In this document: piece after piece, positions 1-8,089 of the stretch
How the letters are laid out: each line of letters begins with the position of its first letter
Position numbering within the stretch: position 1 is the first letter of the stretch
Source of the DNA: Acetobacteraceae bacterium
GTDB taxonomy: Bacteria; Pseudomonadota; Alphaproteobacteria; Acetobacterales; Acetobacteraceae
Assembly (NCBI GenBank): GCA_024280945.1
Contig: JAMXLO010000017.1
Location: 1 to 33,220 of the forward strand
Reading direction: 5' to 3'
DNA length: 33,220 nucleotides
Position numbers and translations under genes: made by a program
The notes under the pieces: model-generated
The model's input: only the letters and a program-made list of their open reading frames with translations
Told to the model about the DNA's origin: nothing
The model's database searches: none

Positions 1-415
1 GCACCACGCGCTTGCCGGACAGCGACGTATCAGGGACCAGGCACAGGCATTCGCGGGTAAAGTCGTCGACCACCACGAGAATGCGGAATCGCCGGCCATC
101 GGTCAGCGTGTCCGACGCGAAGTCGAGTGACCAGCGCTGGTTTGGTCCTTGTAGCAAGGTCATCGGCCGTCGCGTGCCCATCGCCCGTTTTGCGACCACC
201 ACGGCGGCGCACCTGCAGCCGTTCCTCGGCATACAGCCGTCGCGACTTCTTGTGGTTCATTCGGACCCCCTCGCGTTCCAACAGCAACTTCAAACGGCGC
301 CAGCCGAACCGGCGACGCTCGGCCGCGTTTTTGTCGTGACATCGTCCAGACGGCGGTGCCGTTAGCGCATTGCGCTGCGATCAGCGCCGCCGCTCGCTCA
401 GCCCGTGTGCTTCGC
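1..415 (-). pseudogene. IS3-family transposase (OrfB) fragment, frameshifted
   Basis: The minus strand encodes pieces of an IS3-family OrfB integrase. First comes an HTH_21-like part (RRFGWRRLKLLLEREGVRMN, then KKSRRLYAEERLQVRRRGGRK). The start of the rve/DDE core follows in another frame (GPNQRWSLDF, TDGRRFRILVVVDDFTRECL). The two parts are separated by a one-base shift near 195-200. The part upstream of about 365 is also out of frame, with only a short match (AREAHGLSER). The rest of the catalytic core lies beyond the left edge. The gene cannot make a working transposase. The IS1111-type element starting at 466 abuts it and may have inserted into it. Confidence 0.85.
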
Positions 416-465
416 GCGCATGGGTCACAACAGTTCTGCGAGCAGCGGGCGTCACCACTAATGGG

Positions 466-480
466 ATGGTCCGCCCCGTC
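466..480 (+). repeat. Left inverted repeat of the IS1111-like element
   Basis: ATGGTCCGCCCCGTC is the exact reverse complement of 1764-1778. It lies 45 bases before the transposase start codon. Confidence 0.85.
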
Positions 481-525
481 CTCCTCGCCTCATGCTGGGG
501 CGTGGACACCCGAGGGAGAACCACC

Positions 526-1537
526 ATGGTGCGCAACAAACCGCGTGATGCCGAGGTCTACGGTGTCGACATCGGTAAAAACATCTTTCACGTCATCGGC
601 GTGAATGCCGATGGCACGCCGATCCAACGCCTTCGGTGTCGGCGCGAGACGTTGATCCAGTTCTTCCAACGAGCGGCTCCGGCAGTTGTCGGCATGGAGG
701 CCTGTCCGGGTTCTCAGTGGCTGGCTCGGAAGATCCAATCATTCCGTCACACGGTGAAGATCGTCCCCGCTCAGTTCGTGAAGCCGTATCTGAAGTCGAA
801 CAAGAACGACACGCTTGACGCTGAGGCAATAGCCGAAGCCGTTACGAGGCCAACGATGCGCTTCGTCGAGGTCAAGGCTGTGGATCAGATCGATACCTAG
901 GCACTGCATCGTGCACGAGATCAAATGGTGATGCACCGAACCAGGCTAATTAGCCAGATGCGGGCGTTCTGCCTTGAGTATGGCGTCGCGATCCGCCAGC
1001 GGGCCGGCGTCTTCAAGTTGGACCTCCCGCGTATTTTGCAAGACCAGAGCAATGACCTGTCCCCAGCCATTCGCCGACTTCTCGCCGACCTGTTTGAAGA
1101 CCTCCATAGGCTGGAGGGGCGAATCCTCGAGGTCGCACGTCGGTTGATGACGATCCCGGGCATCGGCCCACTGGGATCAAGCGCCCTTCTCGCCGCCGTC
1201 GGTCAGGGACGGCAGTTGCAAGAAGGCAAGGGACCTCAGTGGCTGGCTCGGCTTGGTCCCACGGCAATATCCGACCGGTGGCAAGCCGACGTTGCTCGGC
1301 ATCAGCAAACGAGGCAACGGCTATGTACGACGGTTCCTGATCCACGGCGCCAAGTCATGTGTGATGCACCTTGACCGTAGCCGGACGAGGCTCGGTGCTT
1401 GGATCGATCGGCTCGAGAGACGCATGCACGCCAACAAGGTTGTCGTCGCCCTGGCGAACAAGATCGCCCGCATCGCATGGGTGGTCCTCAACCGGCCTGG
1501 CACGCTCTACCAACGGATCGACCCAGCCTTCAGCTGA
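526..1537 (+). pseudogene. IS110-family transposase, broken by a stop and a frameshift
   Basis: This was a DEDD transposase of the IS110 family. The ATG at 526 follows GAGGGAGA. The N-terminal RuvC-like domain shows the expected acidic residues: Asp15 (YGVDIGK), Glu59 (GMEAC), and Asp95 and Asp98 (KNDTLDAEA). Reading is interrupted by an in-frame TAG at 898-900, where relatives usually read DLQAL. It resumes in the same frame through the middle coiled region and the transposase_20 motif (MTIPGIGPLGSSALLAAVG). A frameshift at about 1215-1228 then moves the C-terminal part (WLGLVPRQYPTGGK, GISKRGNGYVRR) to another frame, ending at a TGA at 1535-1537. Both lesions together make it non-functional. 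Full length would be about 337 residues, normal for the family. Confidence 0.9.
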
Positions 1538-1763
1538 GATAGACCGGATCAGATTGCGAGGTTCGAGGAGTGATGACGAGACAGCGGATCAGCGTGCCGT
1601 AAGCCTGGTCATCGAAAGCGGGCTCTGTGCCCGAACGAGCTTTGTGGGAACGGTGCGTGTGGATCTCATCATGGCCTGGCGGCAACCGCAGTTCGCTCGC
1701 GAGAGGCCGAATACATTGACGCAAACTATCGTTCGTCAAACCGCTCCGACAAGCCTTTGCAAT

Positions 1764-1778
1764 GACGGGGCGGACCAT
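1764..1778 (-). repeat. Right inverted repeat of the IS1111-like element
   Basis: GACGGGGCGGACCAT is the reverse complement of 466-480, with no mismatch. It lies about 225 bases after the transposase stop, so the element has a long non-coding 3' part. Confidence 0.85.
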
Positions 1779-1794
1779 ACATTTCGGGACGTGA

Positions 1795-2010
1795 TGTCCT
1801 TCAACACGGCAACATCCAGCATGGCCTCCGCCAACAGCTGGTGGCCGTAGCCGGCGTGATGTGAAGGTGCGGGCTGTCTTTCCCAACGCGGTGCCTCCCC
1901 GACCGCGTATGCGGCGGACCCGGCGACACCCGGACGATCATAAATCCTGTGCTGATCATTCCGCGAGAGAAGATCAGGAACGATAACTCTCCGGCAAACA
2001 ACGCCGCACA
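1795..2010 (-). pseudogene. Remnant of a second Nramp-type transporter gene
   Basis: This stretch is a diverged copy of part of the neighbouring Nramp gene (roughly 2405-2625). In minus-strand frames it reads AGELSFLIFSRGMISTGFM, and in a second frame AGSAAYAVGEAPRW, matching AGELSFLIFALGIIGTGFM and AGSAAYAVGEALRW of the intact protein. At DNA level AAGATCAGGAACGA is identical in both copies (1967-1980 and 2582-2595). The homology stops close to the right end of the IS1111-like element and fades beyond about 2010. Only the region around membrane segments 8-9 is left, with frameshifts. I infer an ancestral tandem pair or a partial duplication. Confidence 0.8.
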
Positions 2011-2188
2011 GTACCTCGCATTTCCCAGCCAGCGTGAAGCCGACAGGGCCGCTCTCCAACTGAAGGGCCTGCTAGCAACGGCCCAACGGTATGAGGACAT
2101 GGACGAGCCTCGGGAATAGGCGCGTGCCGGTATCGTAAGCGGACCTTGCTCCAAGCGGAGGAGTTGCCATCAGTGGCCGGTGAGGTAG

Positions 2189-3511
2189 CTACAGGACCAT
2201 TGTCCCGAACAGACCAACAACACAAAAGGCCATGACAGCGGCCGTGATCCAGCCAATCACCCTCATCCAGAGCGGAAGTGTAAATCGTCCCACGACCCGA
2301 GGATCAGTAGCCAGCTTCATCATCACGACGATGATCGGCGCCGCCATAACGCCATTGATGACCGCACTCCAATACAACGCCCGCATGGGATCGAGGGGCA
2401 GAAAGTTTATGATCGTGCCGATCGCGGTGGCTGTGGCTAGCGTGATGTAGAAGGCGCGGGCGGCTTTCGGCCGGCGTGCAAGCCCGATCGGCCAACGCAG
2501 TGCCTCTCCAACGGCATATGCAGCGGACCCTGCCAGGACGGGAACGGCCATAAAACCAGTCCCGATGATCCCAAGTGCGAAGATCAGGAACGACAACTCT
2601 CCAGCAACGGGACGCAGCGCCTCAGCCGCCGTCTGTGCACTATCGATATCGGTATTGCCCGACGCATGAAGCGTCGCGCCAGCCGTTAGCATGATGGCCA
2701 AGGCAACGAGGTTGCTAAGCGCCATACCCGTCCAGGTGTCCAAGCCGATACGCTGGAGCGCGGCCGGGGCCTGCTCCGGTGCGACCGTCAGCTTTTCCCG
2801 AAGCGGCTGCTCACGCTGATCTTCAGCCTCCTGTGATGCCTGCCAAAAGAATAGATACGGCGAGATCGTCGTGCCGAGCACCGCGACCACCAGGGAAATG
2901 TAATCCTTGGAACTCTCCCACGATGGCACGAACAGCCCGTGCAGTGCTTCTCGCCAAGGAACCGTCACCGTGAATACGGTGCCGAAGTAGGCCAACAGGC
3001 TCAGTGTCAGCCACTTCAACACCTTGACGTAGCGTGTGTACTCCAGGAGCACCTGCATGGCGATGCAGACCAAGCCAAAGGCGACCACGTATGGCCATCG
3101 CGGGCCACCAGCCAGCATCTGCGACACCGCCCCCATCGAGCCAAGATCGGCTCCGAGGTTGATTACATTGGCAAGCAGAAGCAGTCCGATACAGCCATGG
3201 GCGACCCACGGCGGATGATGATGCCGGATGTTGCCAGCCAAGCCCCGGCCTGTTGTCCGGCCCAGGCGTGCACTGATCTCCTGAGTTACCGCCATGAGCG
3301 GATACGTGAAAGGCATGAGCCAAAGCAGGGCGAAGCCAAGCTGGGCGCCGGCCTGTGAATAGGTAGCGATCCCGCTCGGATCATCATCCGAAGCGCCGGT
3401 GATCAGCCCTGGACCAAGGATACCAAGGAGACGAGGTTTGGACGTTCCGACGACGGGATCGGACCCTTTGGCAGTCGAGAATTCTGGATCAGCGTCTGCT
3501 GCCTCGGACAT
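2189..3511 (-). CDS. Nramp-family divalent metal ion transporter
   Basis: This is an inner-membrane, proton-coupled metal transporter of the Nramp fold (COG1914), with about 11 predicted membrane segments. I start it at the ATG at 3511 (MSEAADAD), which gives 440 residues and has GGAAG just upstream. An in-frame GTG/ATG-type start at 3586 would add 25 unconserved residues. The segment-1 motif is DPSG (residues 44-47) rather than the classical DPGN. The segment-6 motif is TTISPY (214-219) in place of the Ala-x-x-Met-Pro-His type. The canonical Asn and Met metal ligands are therefore not evident, so it may belong to a divergent branch with a different ion preference, for example the Nramp-related Mg transporters. 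That is inference. It stands alone on the minus strand beside its own degenerate partial copy. Confidence 0.9.
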   Translation of the reverse strand: MSEAADADPEFSTAKGSDPVVGTSKPRLLGILGPGLITGASDDDPSGIATYSQAGAQLGFALLWLMPFTYPLMAVTQEISARLGRTTGRGLAGNIRHHHPPWVAHGCIGLLLLANVINLGADLGSMGAVSQMLAGGPRWPYVVAFGLVCIAMQVLLEYTRYVKVLKWLTLSLLAYFGTVFTVTVPWREALHGLFVPSWESSKDYISLVVAVLGTTISPYLFFWQASQEAEDQREQPLREKLTVAPEQAPAALQRIGLDTWTGMALSNLVALAIMLTAGATLHASGNTDIDSAQTAAEALRPVAGELSFLIFALGIIGTGFMAVPVLAGSAAYAVGEALRWPIGLARRPKAARAFYITLATATAIGTIINFLPLDPMRALYWSAVINGVMAAPIIVVMMKLATDPRVVGRFTLPLWMRVIGWITAAVMAFCVVGLFGTMVL

Positions 3512-3696
3512 AGTATCTTCCGTGCCATATCGTTCGTTTGTCAGTGACCATTGCTGTGGCGGAAGAGCGACGACATCGCGGTCCAAATCCGGCGACCAAT
3601 CAACTTACTGCGAACCATTGACACATGTGTGCACCGAGTCTTCGCAACTTTCTATCGCCTCCAGAGTTTTTGTTCGGCAACAGAAAGAGGCAACAA

Positions 3697-3879
3697 ATGG
3701 CCGATGATCCGAAGATACGCGGCTCACATGATCGTCAGCGCATCAACCTTCATGAGCGCTATGAGGTGGAGTACTGGACCTCGAAATGGCACATCAGCCG
3801 CGAGCAACTTGCCGAGGCCGTGAAGAAGGTCGGTCCGATGTCGGCGGCTGTCGCCAGGGAACTTGGCAAAGAAATGTAG
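3697..3879 (+). CDS. DUF3606 small protein
   Basis: This is a 60-residue protein matching the DUF3606 pattern: an Arg/Asn-rich start (RQRINLHERYEVEYWTSK), then a helical part where an acidic W-T-x-K-W segment leads into SREQLAEAVKKVG and VARELGK. The ATG at 3697 follows the ribosome site AAAGAGG at 3684-3690. Members are small cytosolic proteins of unknown function, common in rhizobia, Methylobacterium and Acetobacteraceae. The next gene begins within 30 bases, so it is probably the first gene of a short operon. Confidence 0.85.
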   Translation: MADDPKIRGSHDRQRINLHERYEVEYWTSKWHISREQLAEAVKKVGPMSAAVARELGKEM

Positions 3880-3907
3880 GCTTCTGACCCGGCTGATACC
3901 GAAGCAA

Positions 3908-4879
3908 ATGGCTCTCAGTGGCAAGGTCAAGACTTCGCTCGATGAAACGCGCACCCTGATGCTCGGCGCGCAGATTTTGCTCGGCTTCCAGTTCAACGGC
4001 GCATTTCGACCACGCTTCGATGCCCTGCCCCCGTCAGCGAAGCTCGCGGACGTCGTTGCGCTAGTGCTCATGCTGGCGGCTGTCAGCCTCCTGATCGCAC
4101 CCTCCGCCTTCCATCGCATCGTGGACCGGGGTGAAAGTACCGGCCGAACCCAGACCGTCACCTCGGCATGTGCGGCCCTGGCCTTGGTTCCATTCGCGAC
4201 AGCATTGGGCCTCGATTTATCAATCGCGCTCAGCCGTGCTCTGCAAAGCTCGGCGGGCGGCATACTTGCCGGAGCAGGTTTCGCACTGGTTAGTGCGTCC
4301 GCGTGGTTCGGTACGGGGTGGATCATGAAGACATATTACGGCGGCAAGGAACGTCGAAAAGCGGAAGCAGAACGCGAGGCCAGGGAGACCGCGCCGCTGC
4401 ACTCTAGGATCGAACAGATGCTGACGGAAGCGCGCGTCATCCTACCCGGCGCTCAGGCATTGTTTGGATTCCAGCTGGCGATTGTACTGACTGAAGCTTT
4501 CGAGAAGCTATCGCCGGTACCGCGATTACTACACGGCTTCGCACTGCTCTGTGTCGCGCTGTCAGTCGCCTTGCTCATCACCCCCGCCTCCATCCACAGG
4601 ATAGTATGGGCAGGAGAAGACAGCGAAAGCTTCTTGCGAATTGGCGGGCGCATTGCCATCGCTGCCCTCGTGCCATTGGCTATCGGCATGGCGGCTGATT
4701 GCTACGTGGTGTTGTCACATATGCTCGGCGCATGGGTACCCGCTGCGGTTGCTGCGGCACTCGTGCTGTTGTCTGTGCTTAGCTTGTGGTTCGCGTGGCC
4801 ATTCATCGAACTTTCCCGGCAATCCAGCAGAACCCGGCGTATAGAGCCCGCACAACCATATCAGATCGGAGGAAGATGA
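3908..4879 (+). CDS. Membrane protein with two tandem DUF6328 units
   Basis: This 323-residue membrane protein of unknown function is built from two copies of a DUF6328-like unit. Unit 1 contains LDETRTLMLGAQILLGFQF, then LLIAPSAFHRIV. Unit 2 contains LTEARVILPGAQALFGFQL, then LLITPASIHRIV. Each has about four hydrophobic segments, and they are joined by a charged linker (GGKERRKAEAEREARE). Usual DUF6328 proteins have a single unit, so this is an internal duplication or fusion. I start at the ATG at 3908. A TTG at 3863 is in frame, overlapping the previous gene, but would add 15 unconserved residues. Its TGA stop overlaps the pyrophosphatase ATG (ATGA at 4876-4879), indicating translational coupling. 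Confidence 0.8.
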   Translation: MALSGKVKTSLDETRTLMLGAQILLGFQFNGAFRPRFDALPPSAKLADVVALVLMLAAVSLLIAPSAFHRIVDRGESTGRTQTVTSACAALALVPFATALGLDLSIALSRALQSSAGGILAGAGFALVSASAWFGTGWIMKTYYGGKERRKAEAEREARETAPLHSRIEQMLTEARVILPGAQALFGFQLAIVLTEAFEKLSPVPRLLHGFALLCVALSVALLITPASIHRIVWAGEDSESFLRIGGRIAIAALVPLAIGMAADCYVVLSHMLGAWVPAAVAAALVLLSVLSLWFAWPFIELSRQSSRTRRIEPAQPYQIGGR

Positions 4880-5361
4880 ACTTGCAGCCCTTACTCTCCC
4901 GCCTACCTCCGATAGGACCAGACAAGGAACTCATAGCCGTAATTGAAACGCCGAAGGGGAGCTTTTGGCCCTACGATTTCGGCTTCATTCCGTCCAGTGG
5001 GTGAGGATGGCGACCCATTGGACGTGCTGATACTTATGAACGACCCTGCACCCGTAGGATGCGTGATCTCGATCCGCTTGGTCGGAGCGATCGAAGCGAA
5101 ACAGCGAGAGCAAAACGGCAATTGGGAGCGCAATGATAGGCTGCTGGCACTTTCGAGCATATCGCACACGCACGCAAACATCCAAGATGTGGTCGACCTT
5201 GGTCTGCCCTACTGGATGAGATTGAGCAGTTCTTCGCCAACCACACCAATCAGAGGGGTAAAACCTTCAAACCAATCGGCCGTATTGGTGCGAAGAAGGC
5301 ACGAAAGATAGTCGAGAACGGAATAGCGGCGTTCACCAAGCAACAGAAACGCCCTTCGTAA
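4876..5361 (+). pseudogene. ppa: Family I inorganic pyrophosphatase, broken
   Basis: Intact family members hydrolyse pyrophosphate to phosphate in the cytosol. The start reads LIAVIETPKGS and then jumps straight to PYDFGFIPS. About 20 residues that normally lie between are missing, including the equivalents of E. coli Lys29, Glu31 and Arg43. A frameshift at about 4990-5003 moves to GEDGDPLDVLILMNDPAPVG, which holds the catalytic Asp cluster. A second shift near 5205 moves to LLDEIEQFFANH and the C-terminus ARKIVENGIAAF, ending at the TAA at 5359-5361. One deletion and two frameshifts make it non-functional. It overlaps the DUF6328 stop by four bases and precedes a ligase gene that is also broken. 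Confidence 0.88.
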
Positions 5362-5373
5362 CGGCGGGCTTGC

Positions 5374-5870
5374 ATGGTTCTGGAAGCCCCGTTGTCACTT
5401 CAGCCAATGGAGACAACTCCGGTAGAGGACCTGCCGATTGCCAAGGCTTGGTTGTTCGAGCCGAAGTATGACGGCTTCCGCTGCGTCCTGTTCAGAGACG
5501 AGGGCACCGTAAACCTGCAATCACGGCGACAGCGCCCGCTGGGCCGATACTTCCCAGAGATCATCGAGGCCGCACCCTGCCGGTCCAGAGGTTCGTCTTC
5601 GATGGCGAATCGATCATTCCCGATGAACCGTTTGACACGTTGCAACTGAGACTGCAGCCGGCAGCATCGCGCGTCCGGCTACTGTCGCATGATAATCCTG
5701 CCCAGTCCATTGTATTCGATCTTCTCGCAGACGATGATGGCACTCGCCTGCTGAAACGTCCGTTCAGTGAGCGACGCGCTGAACTTGAAGCTGTATTCAA
5801 ACAGATCGGCAAGAATAGAAGCTTTGTTCTCTCGAAGGCGACGACATCTCGGGACGTCGCGCGCGGGTGA
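5374..5870 (+). pseudogene. ATP-dependent DNA ligase, adenylation-domain fragment
   Basis: The first part contains the nucleotidyl-transferase motif EPKYDGFR, whose Lys would accept AMP. It continues with LQSRRQRPLGRYFPEI. A frameshift at about 5570-5580 leads into FVFDGESIIPDEPFDTLQLR (motif III region), then IVFDLLADDDG and RPFSERRAELE. Reading ends at a TGA at 5868-5870, within VARG*LKRLW. Relatives have a Trp near this place, so a TGG-to-TGA change is possible. Motifs IV and V and the OB domain are not recognisable downstream. It resembles the LigC/LigD-type ligases of bacterial end-joining. It sits directly after the pyrophosphatase relic; ligase adenylation releases pyrophosphate. Confidence 0.85.
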
Positions 5871-6057
5871 CTGAAGCGTCTTTGGTACTGCTCACCTCCA
5901 TGGAAAGAGGCAGATGCCGTCTATCCAATCGTTCGCGCCATCCGGAGATTGCACTCACTTTGGCACGGGGCCGCCTCCGAAAGGTGTTGCGGTGGGACTG
6001 CTTCAGGCAGTCAAAGAGTGGCGAAGCCGGCGTAGCAAGGAGAGGGGCAGAACAAAT

Positions 6058-7212
6058 TCATAGCAACGCCCCATGCCCGAATAACGGCCGTCGCAGTCCA
6101 GCATAGGCTCCAAGGAAGGCCAGCCCGACGGCGCTGAAGCCAGCCGCTGCGTACAGCGGCGCAGCGGCTGCATGAGTCTGGTCGCGAGCGAAGCCGGCAA
6201 TGGGAGGTAGAACTGTCATCAGAATGAAGAATGTGAGCCAGAATACACCCATACCTATGGCGCGCTGTTCTGGCGCGAGTACGGCAGCAGGCAATGCCAC
6301 GATTGGGCCAGCGATTGCGCCCACCGCCACGCCGTATGTCACCAGCACGATTGCGGGGCCAATCCCGCCCTGCGCTACCACCGCTATTGCAGCGGACGCG
6401 ATGCTGACGCCGGCAGCGATGCCCAGCAGAGGCCTTGGCAGGGCGCCGATCAGCCAACCACCAAATGGTCCAATGGGCACTGTTATGAGAGCCACAATAC
6501 TTACCAGGGAACCGGCAGCAGCGAGCGAATAGCCCTGCTCAACAAAGAATGTCGGCGCAAAGCCGAGCAGCCCAGCAAAGCCCGCATTCAAACTGCCCCA
6601 AACAATCCCTGCGGCAATCACCGGAGCCAAACCCCTAAAACCGAGTAGTAGATGATCTCCAGTGTAATCGAGTTTTTTGCGACCGTCCTTCAAAACGGGT
6701 GCGATAATGGCGAAGGCCAAAGCAGCCAGCGTCGCCGTGGCTATCATCCCAAAGCGCCACGACCCGATTAGCGGAAGAGCGATGGATGCCAAAGCAATTC
6801 CAGCAGGATAGCCTCCTAAAAGGATACCCATAGCGGCGGAAAGCTGCGCGCCGCTAAAGTGGCTCATTACAATCGTCGGCAAGGACACCAGTAGAAGAAC
6901 GCCGCCGGCACCCGAGATCAGCCGACCACCTAGTGCAATGTAGAACCCCGAAGCCATACCAACCAACAGGCCGCCGCAGATCATCAGCCCGAGGCCAGTA
7001 AGCACAATTCGGCGATCACCGAGTCGAGCACTGAGCCAGCCCGCCGGTAGTGCCAGAGGAATCCCGAGCATCGAATAGGCACCGACCAATGTGCCAAGCG
7101 TCGCGTACGCGAGCCCGAGGTCTTCCACCATCATGGGACCAACGGCACCCACGGCCTGGAATTGCACGCCGTACGCTATGCGCGCCACGGTCATGGGAGC
7201 AGTAGAGTCCAC
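6058..7212 (-). CDS. Major facilitator superfamily transporter
   Basis: This is a 384-residue inner-membrane protein with about 11-12 hydrophobic segments and MFS features. The N-terminus reads ARIAYGVQFQAVGAVGPMM, followed by the loop 2-3 motif GWLSARLGDRRIVLTG. A central charged loop (KDGRKKLDY) separates the two halves. I place the start at GTG 7212; ATG 7194 is also possible. The upstream frame closes soon with TGA and has no other good start. Relatives usually have a little more sequence before the first segment, so the N-terminus may be slightly shortened. The substrate is unknown and no neighbouring gene suggests one. The C-terminal stop lies in an unassigned stretch shared with the end of the ligase relic. 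Confidence 0.85.
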   Translation of the reverse strand: MDSTAPMTVARIAYGVQFQAVGAVGPMMVEDLGLAYATLGTLVGAYSMLGIPLALPAGWLSARLGDRRIVLTGLGLMICGGLLVGMASGFYIALGGRLISGAGGVLLLVSLPTIVMSHFSGAQLSAAMGILLGGYPAGIALASIALPLIGSWRFGMIATATLAALAFAIIAPVLKDGRKKLDYTGDHLLLGFRGLAPVIAAGIVWGSLNAGFAGLLGFAPTFFVEQGYSLAAAGSLVSIVALITVPIGPFGGWLIGALPRPLLGIAAGVSIASAAIAVVAQGGIGPAIVLVTYGVAVGAIAGPIVALPAAVLAPEQRAIGMGVFWLTFFILMTVLPPIAGFARDQTHAAAAPLYAAAGFSAVGLAFLGAYAGLRRPLFGHGALL

Positions 7213-7505
7213 GCACTGTCCCAGATCGAACAGCCCAGTGTCTGCGATATACGTGACAATGCAATTTTTTCCCCTCTCTGCTTGCCACGATTCGGTTCAA
7301 TTTCATTCCGACTTCTTGGCGAGCCAGCTTCCGTGGCAGGTACCGAAGAGCGTTGCGATGCATTGATCTGGATGGATTTCCGCAAGCGCCACGGAAAACC
7401 AAGCGTAAAGAAGCTATCTATAACGCCACACAGGTTCTGGCCTCCAGTTGACGGCGGGTCCACCTGCCTCTTGTTCTCTGTCTGTTCTCGGACTGTCATC
7501 GTGGT

Positions 7506-7631
7506 ATGGGAGAAGCCAGCCCCGATGATGTTGCCCGATCCTTGTCGTTCGCGTTGCTCTATCAGGGTAGGAAGTGGGGTCGCGACGCTGACACGATGAT
7601 GGCTGACATCGTGGCCAAGCGGCTCGTGTAG
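7506..7631 (+). pseudogene. Short hypothetical-protein fragment fused to a SET relic
   Basis: This is 41 codons from the ATG at 7506 (MGEASPDDVARSLSFALLYQ, then GRKWGRDADTMMADIVAKRLV) to a TAG at 7629. The sequence resembles the front of a small conserved protein common in Acetobacteraceae, which normally continues with a 'HLERAGFVVMKK'-type tail. Here the frame runs past the stop as HLRLSGG and directly into the SET-domain relic in the same frame. I take it as the 5' part of one gene joined to the 3' part of another. Recognition of the small family is from memory and not certain. Confidence 0.5.
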
Positions 7632-7652
7632 CATCTGCGGCTGTCCGGCGGC

Positions 7653-7961
7653 ATGATGCACCTGAACCATTCGTGTGAACCCAACCTCGGCTTACAGGGC
7701 CGGGTGGTTTACGTCGCCCTGCGTGACATCGGGGTGGGGGAGGAACTGACCTCCGATTACGCGATGACCGATGACGAGCCGTACGAAATGATTTGCCGCT
7801 GCGGCCGTCCGAGCTGTCGAGGCACGATCACCGGGTTCGATTGGCGGAAGCCGGAGATCCAGGCGAAATATGCCGCGTACTTCTCATGGTTCATCCAACG
7901 CCGCATCGACCATCTCCGTAAGCCGGCAAACAAGGCAATGACCGGCCCCGCCCCCAACTGA
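7653..7961 (+). pseudogene. SET-domain protein, C-terminal fragment
   Basis: The 102 residues hold the end of a SET domain: the NHSCEPN motif that forms the S-adenosylmethionine and lysine pocket, then GEELTSDYAM, and the post-SET-like cysteines CRCGRPSC. It ends with a tail typical of bacterial SET proteins (DWRKPEIQAKYAAYFSWFIQ). The first half of the SET domain is missing; upstream in frame is an unrelated small gene fragment with a stop. Intact relatives are protein-lysine methyltransferases of roughly 160-200 residues. The ATG at 7653 corresponds to an internal Met. It probably has no activity. Confidence 0.8.
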
Positions 7962-8044
7962 TAGCCAGAGAGCCGCCCCACCAGCGGCGCGTGTTCCCGA
8001 AAACCGAATTAATATTCACTTTGAAAGTGCTCGTGCCTTCCCAA

Positions 8045-8078
8045 CGAAATGTCGTGGGAGGAGATCCACGACATTTCG
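8045..8078. terminator. Perfect 13-bp hairpin between convergent genes
   Basis: CGAAATGTCGTGG (8045-8057) pairs perfectly with CCACGACATTTCG (8066-8078) around an 8-base loop. It lies 12 bases after the metE stop and about 85 bases after the SET relic on the other strand. The position suggests a terminator for metE. No run of T follows on either strand, so Rho-independent function is not proven. Confidence 0.6.
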
Positions 8079-8089
8079 TCCGATCTCTT

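Larger units (their letters stand above)
466..1778 (+). mobile_element. IS110-family (IS1111-like) insertion sequence, inactive
   Basis: The element is bounded by perfect 15-bp inverted repeats, ATGGTCCGCCCCGTC at 466-480 and its reverse complement at 1764-1778. It holds a decayed IS110-type transposase gene. IS110 elements proper lack terminal inverted repeats. Subterminal ones are typical of the IS1111 subgroup, so I assign it there. The length of about 1.3 kb fits the family. The true ends probably lie a few bases outside the repeats. An IS3 remnant lies to its left and an Nramp remnant to its right. Confidence 0.8.

Noticed and set aside
1930-2119. Plus-strand frame ending in QREADRAALQLKGLLATAQRY
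   Set aside because: The second half looks protein-like, but the frame begins inside the Nramp remnant, has no proper start, and no family is recognised.
5871-6057. Continuation of the DNA ligase beyond its stop
   Set aside because: None of the three frames shows motif IV or V of ligases, so I end the relic at 5870.
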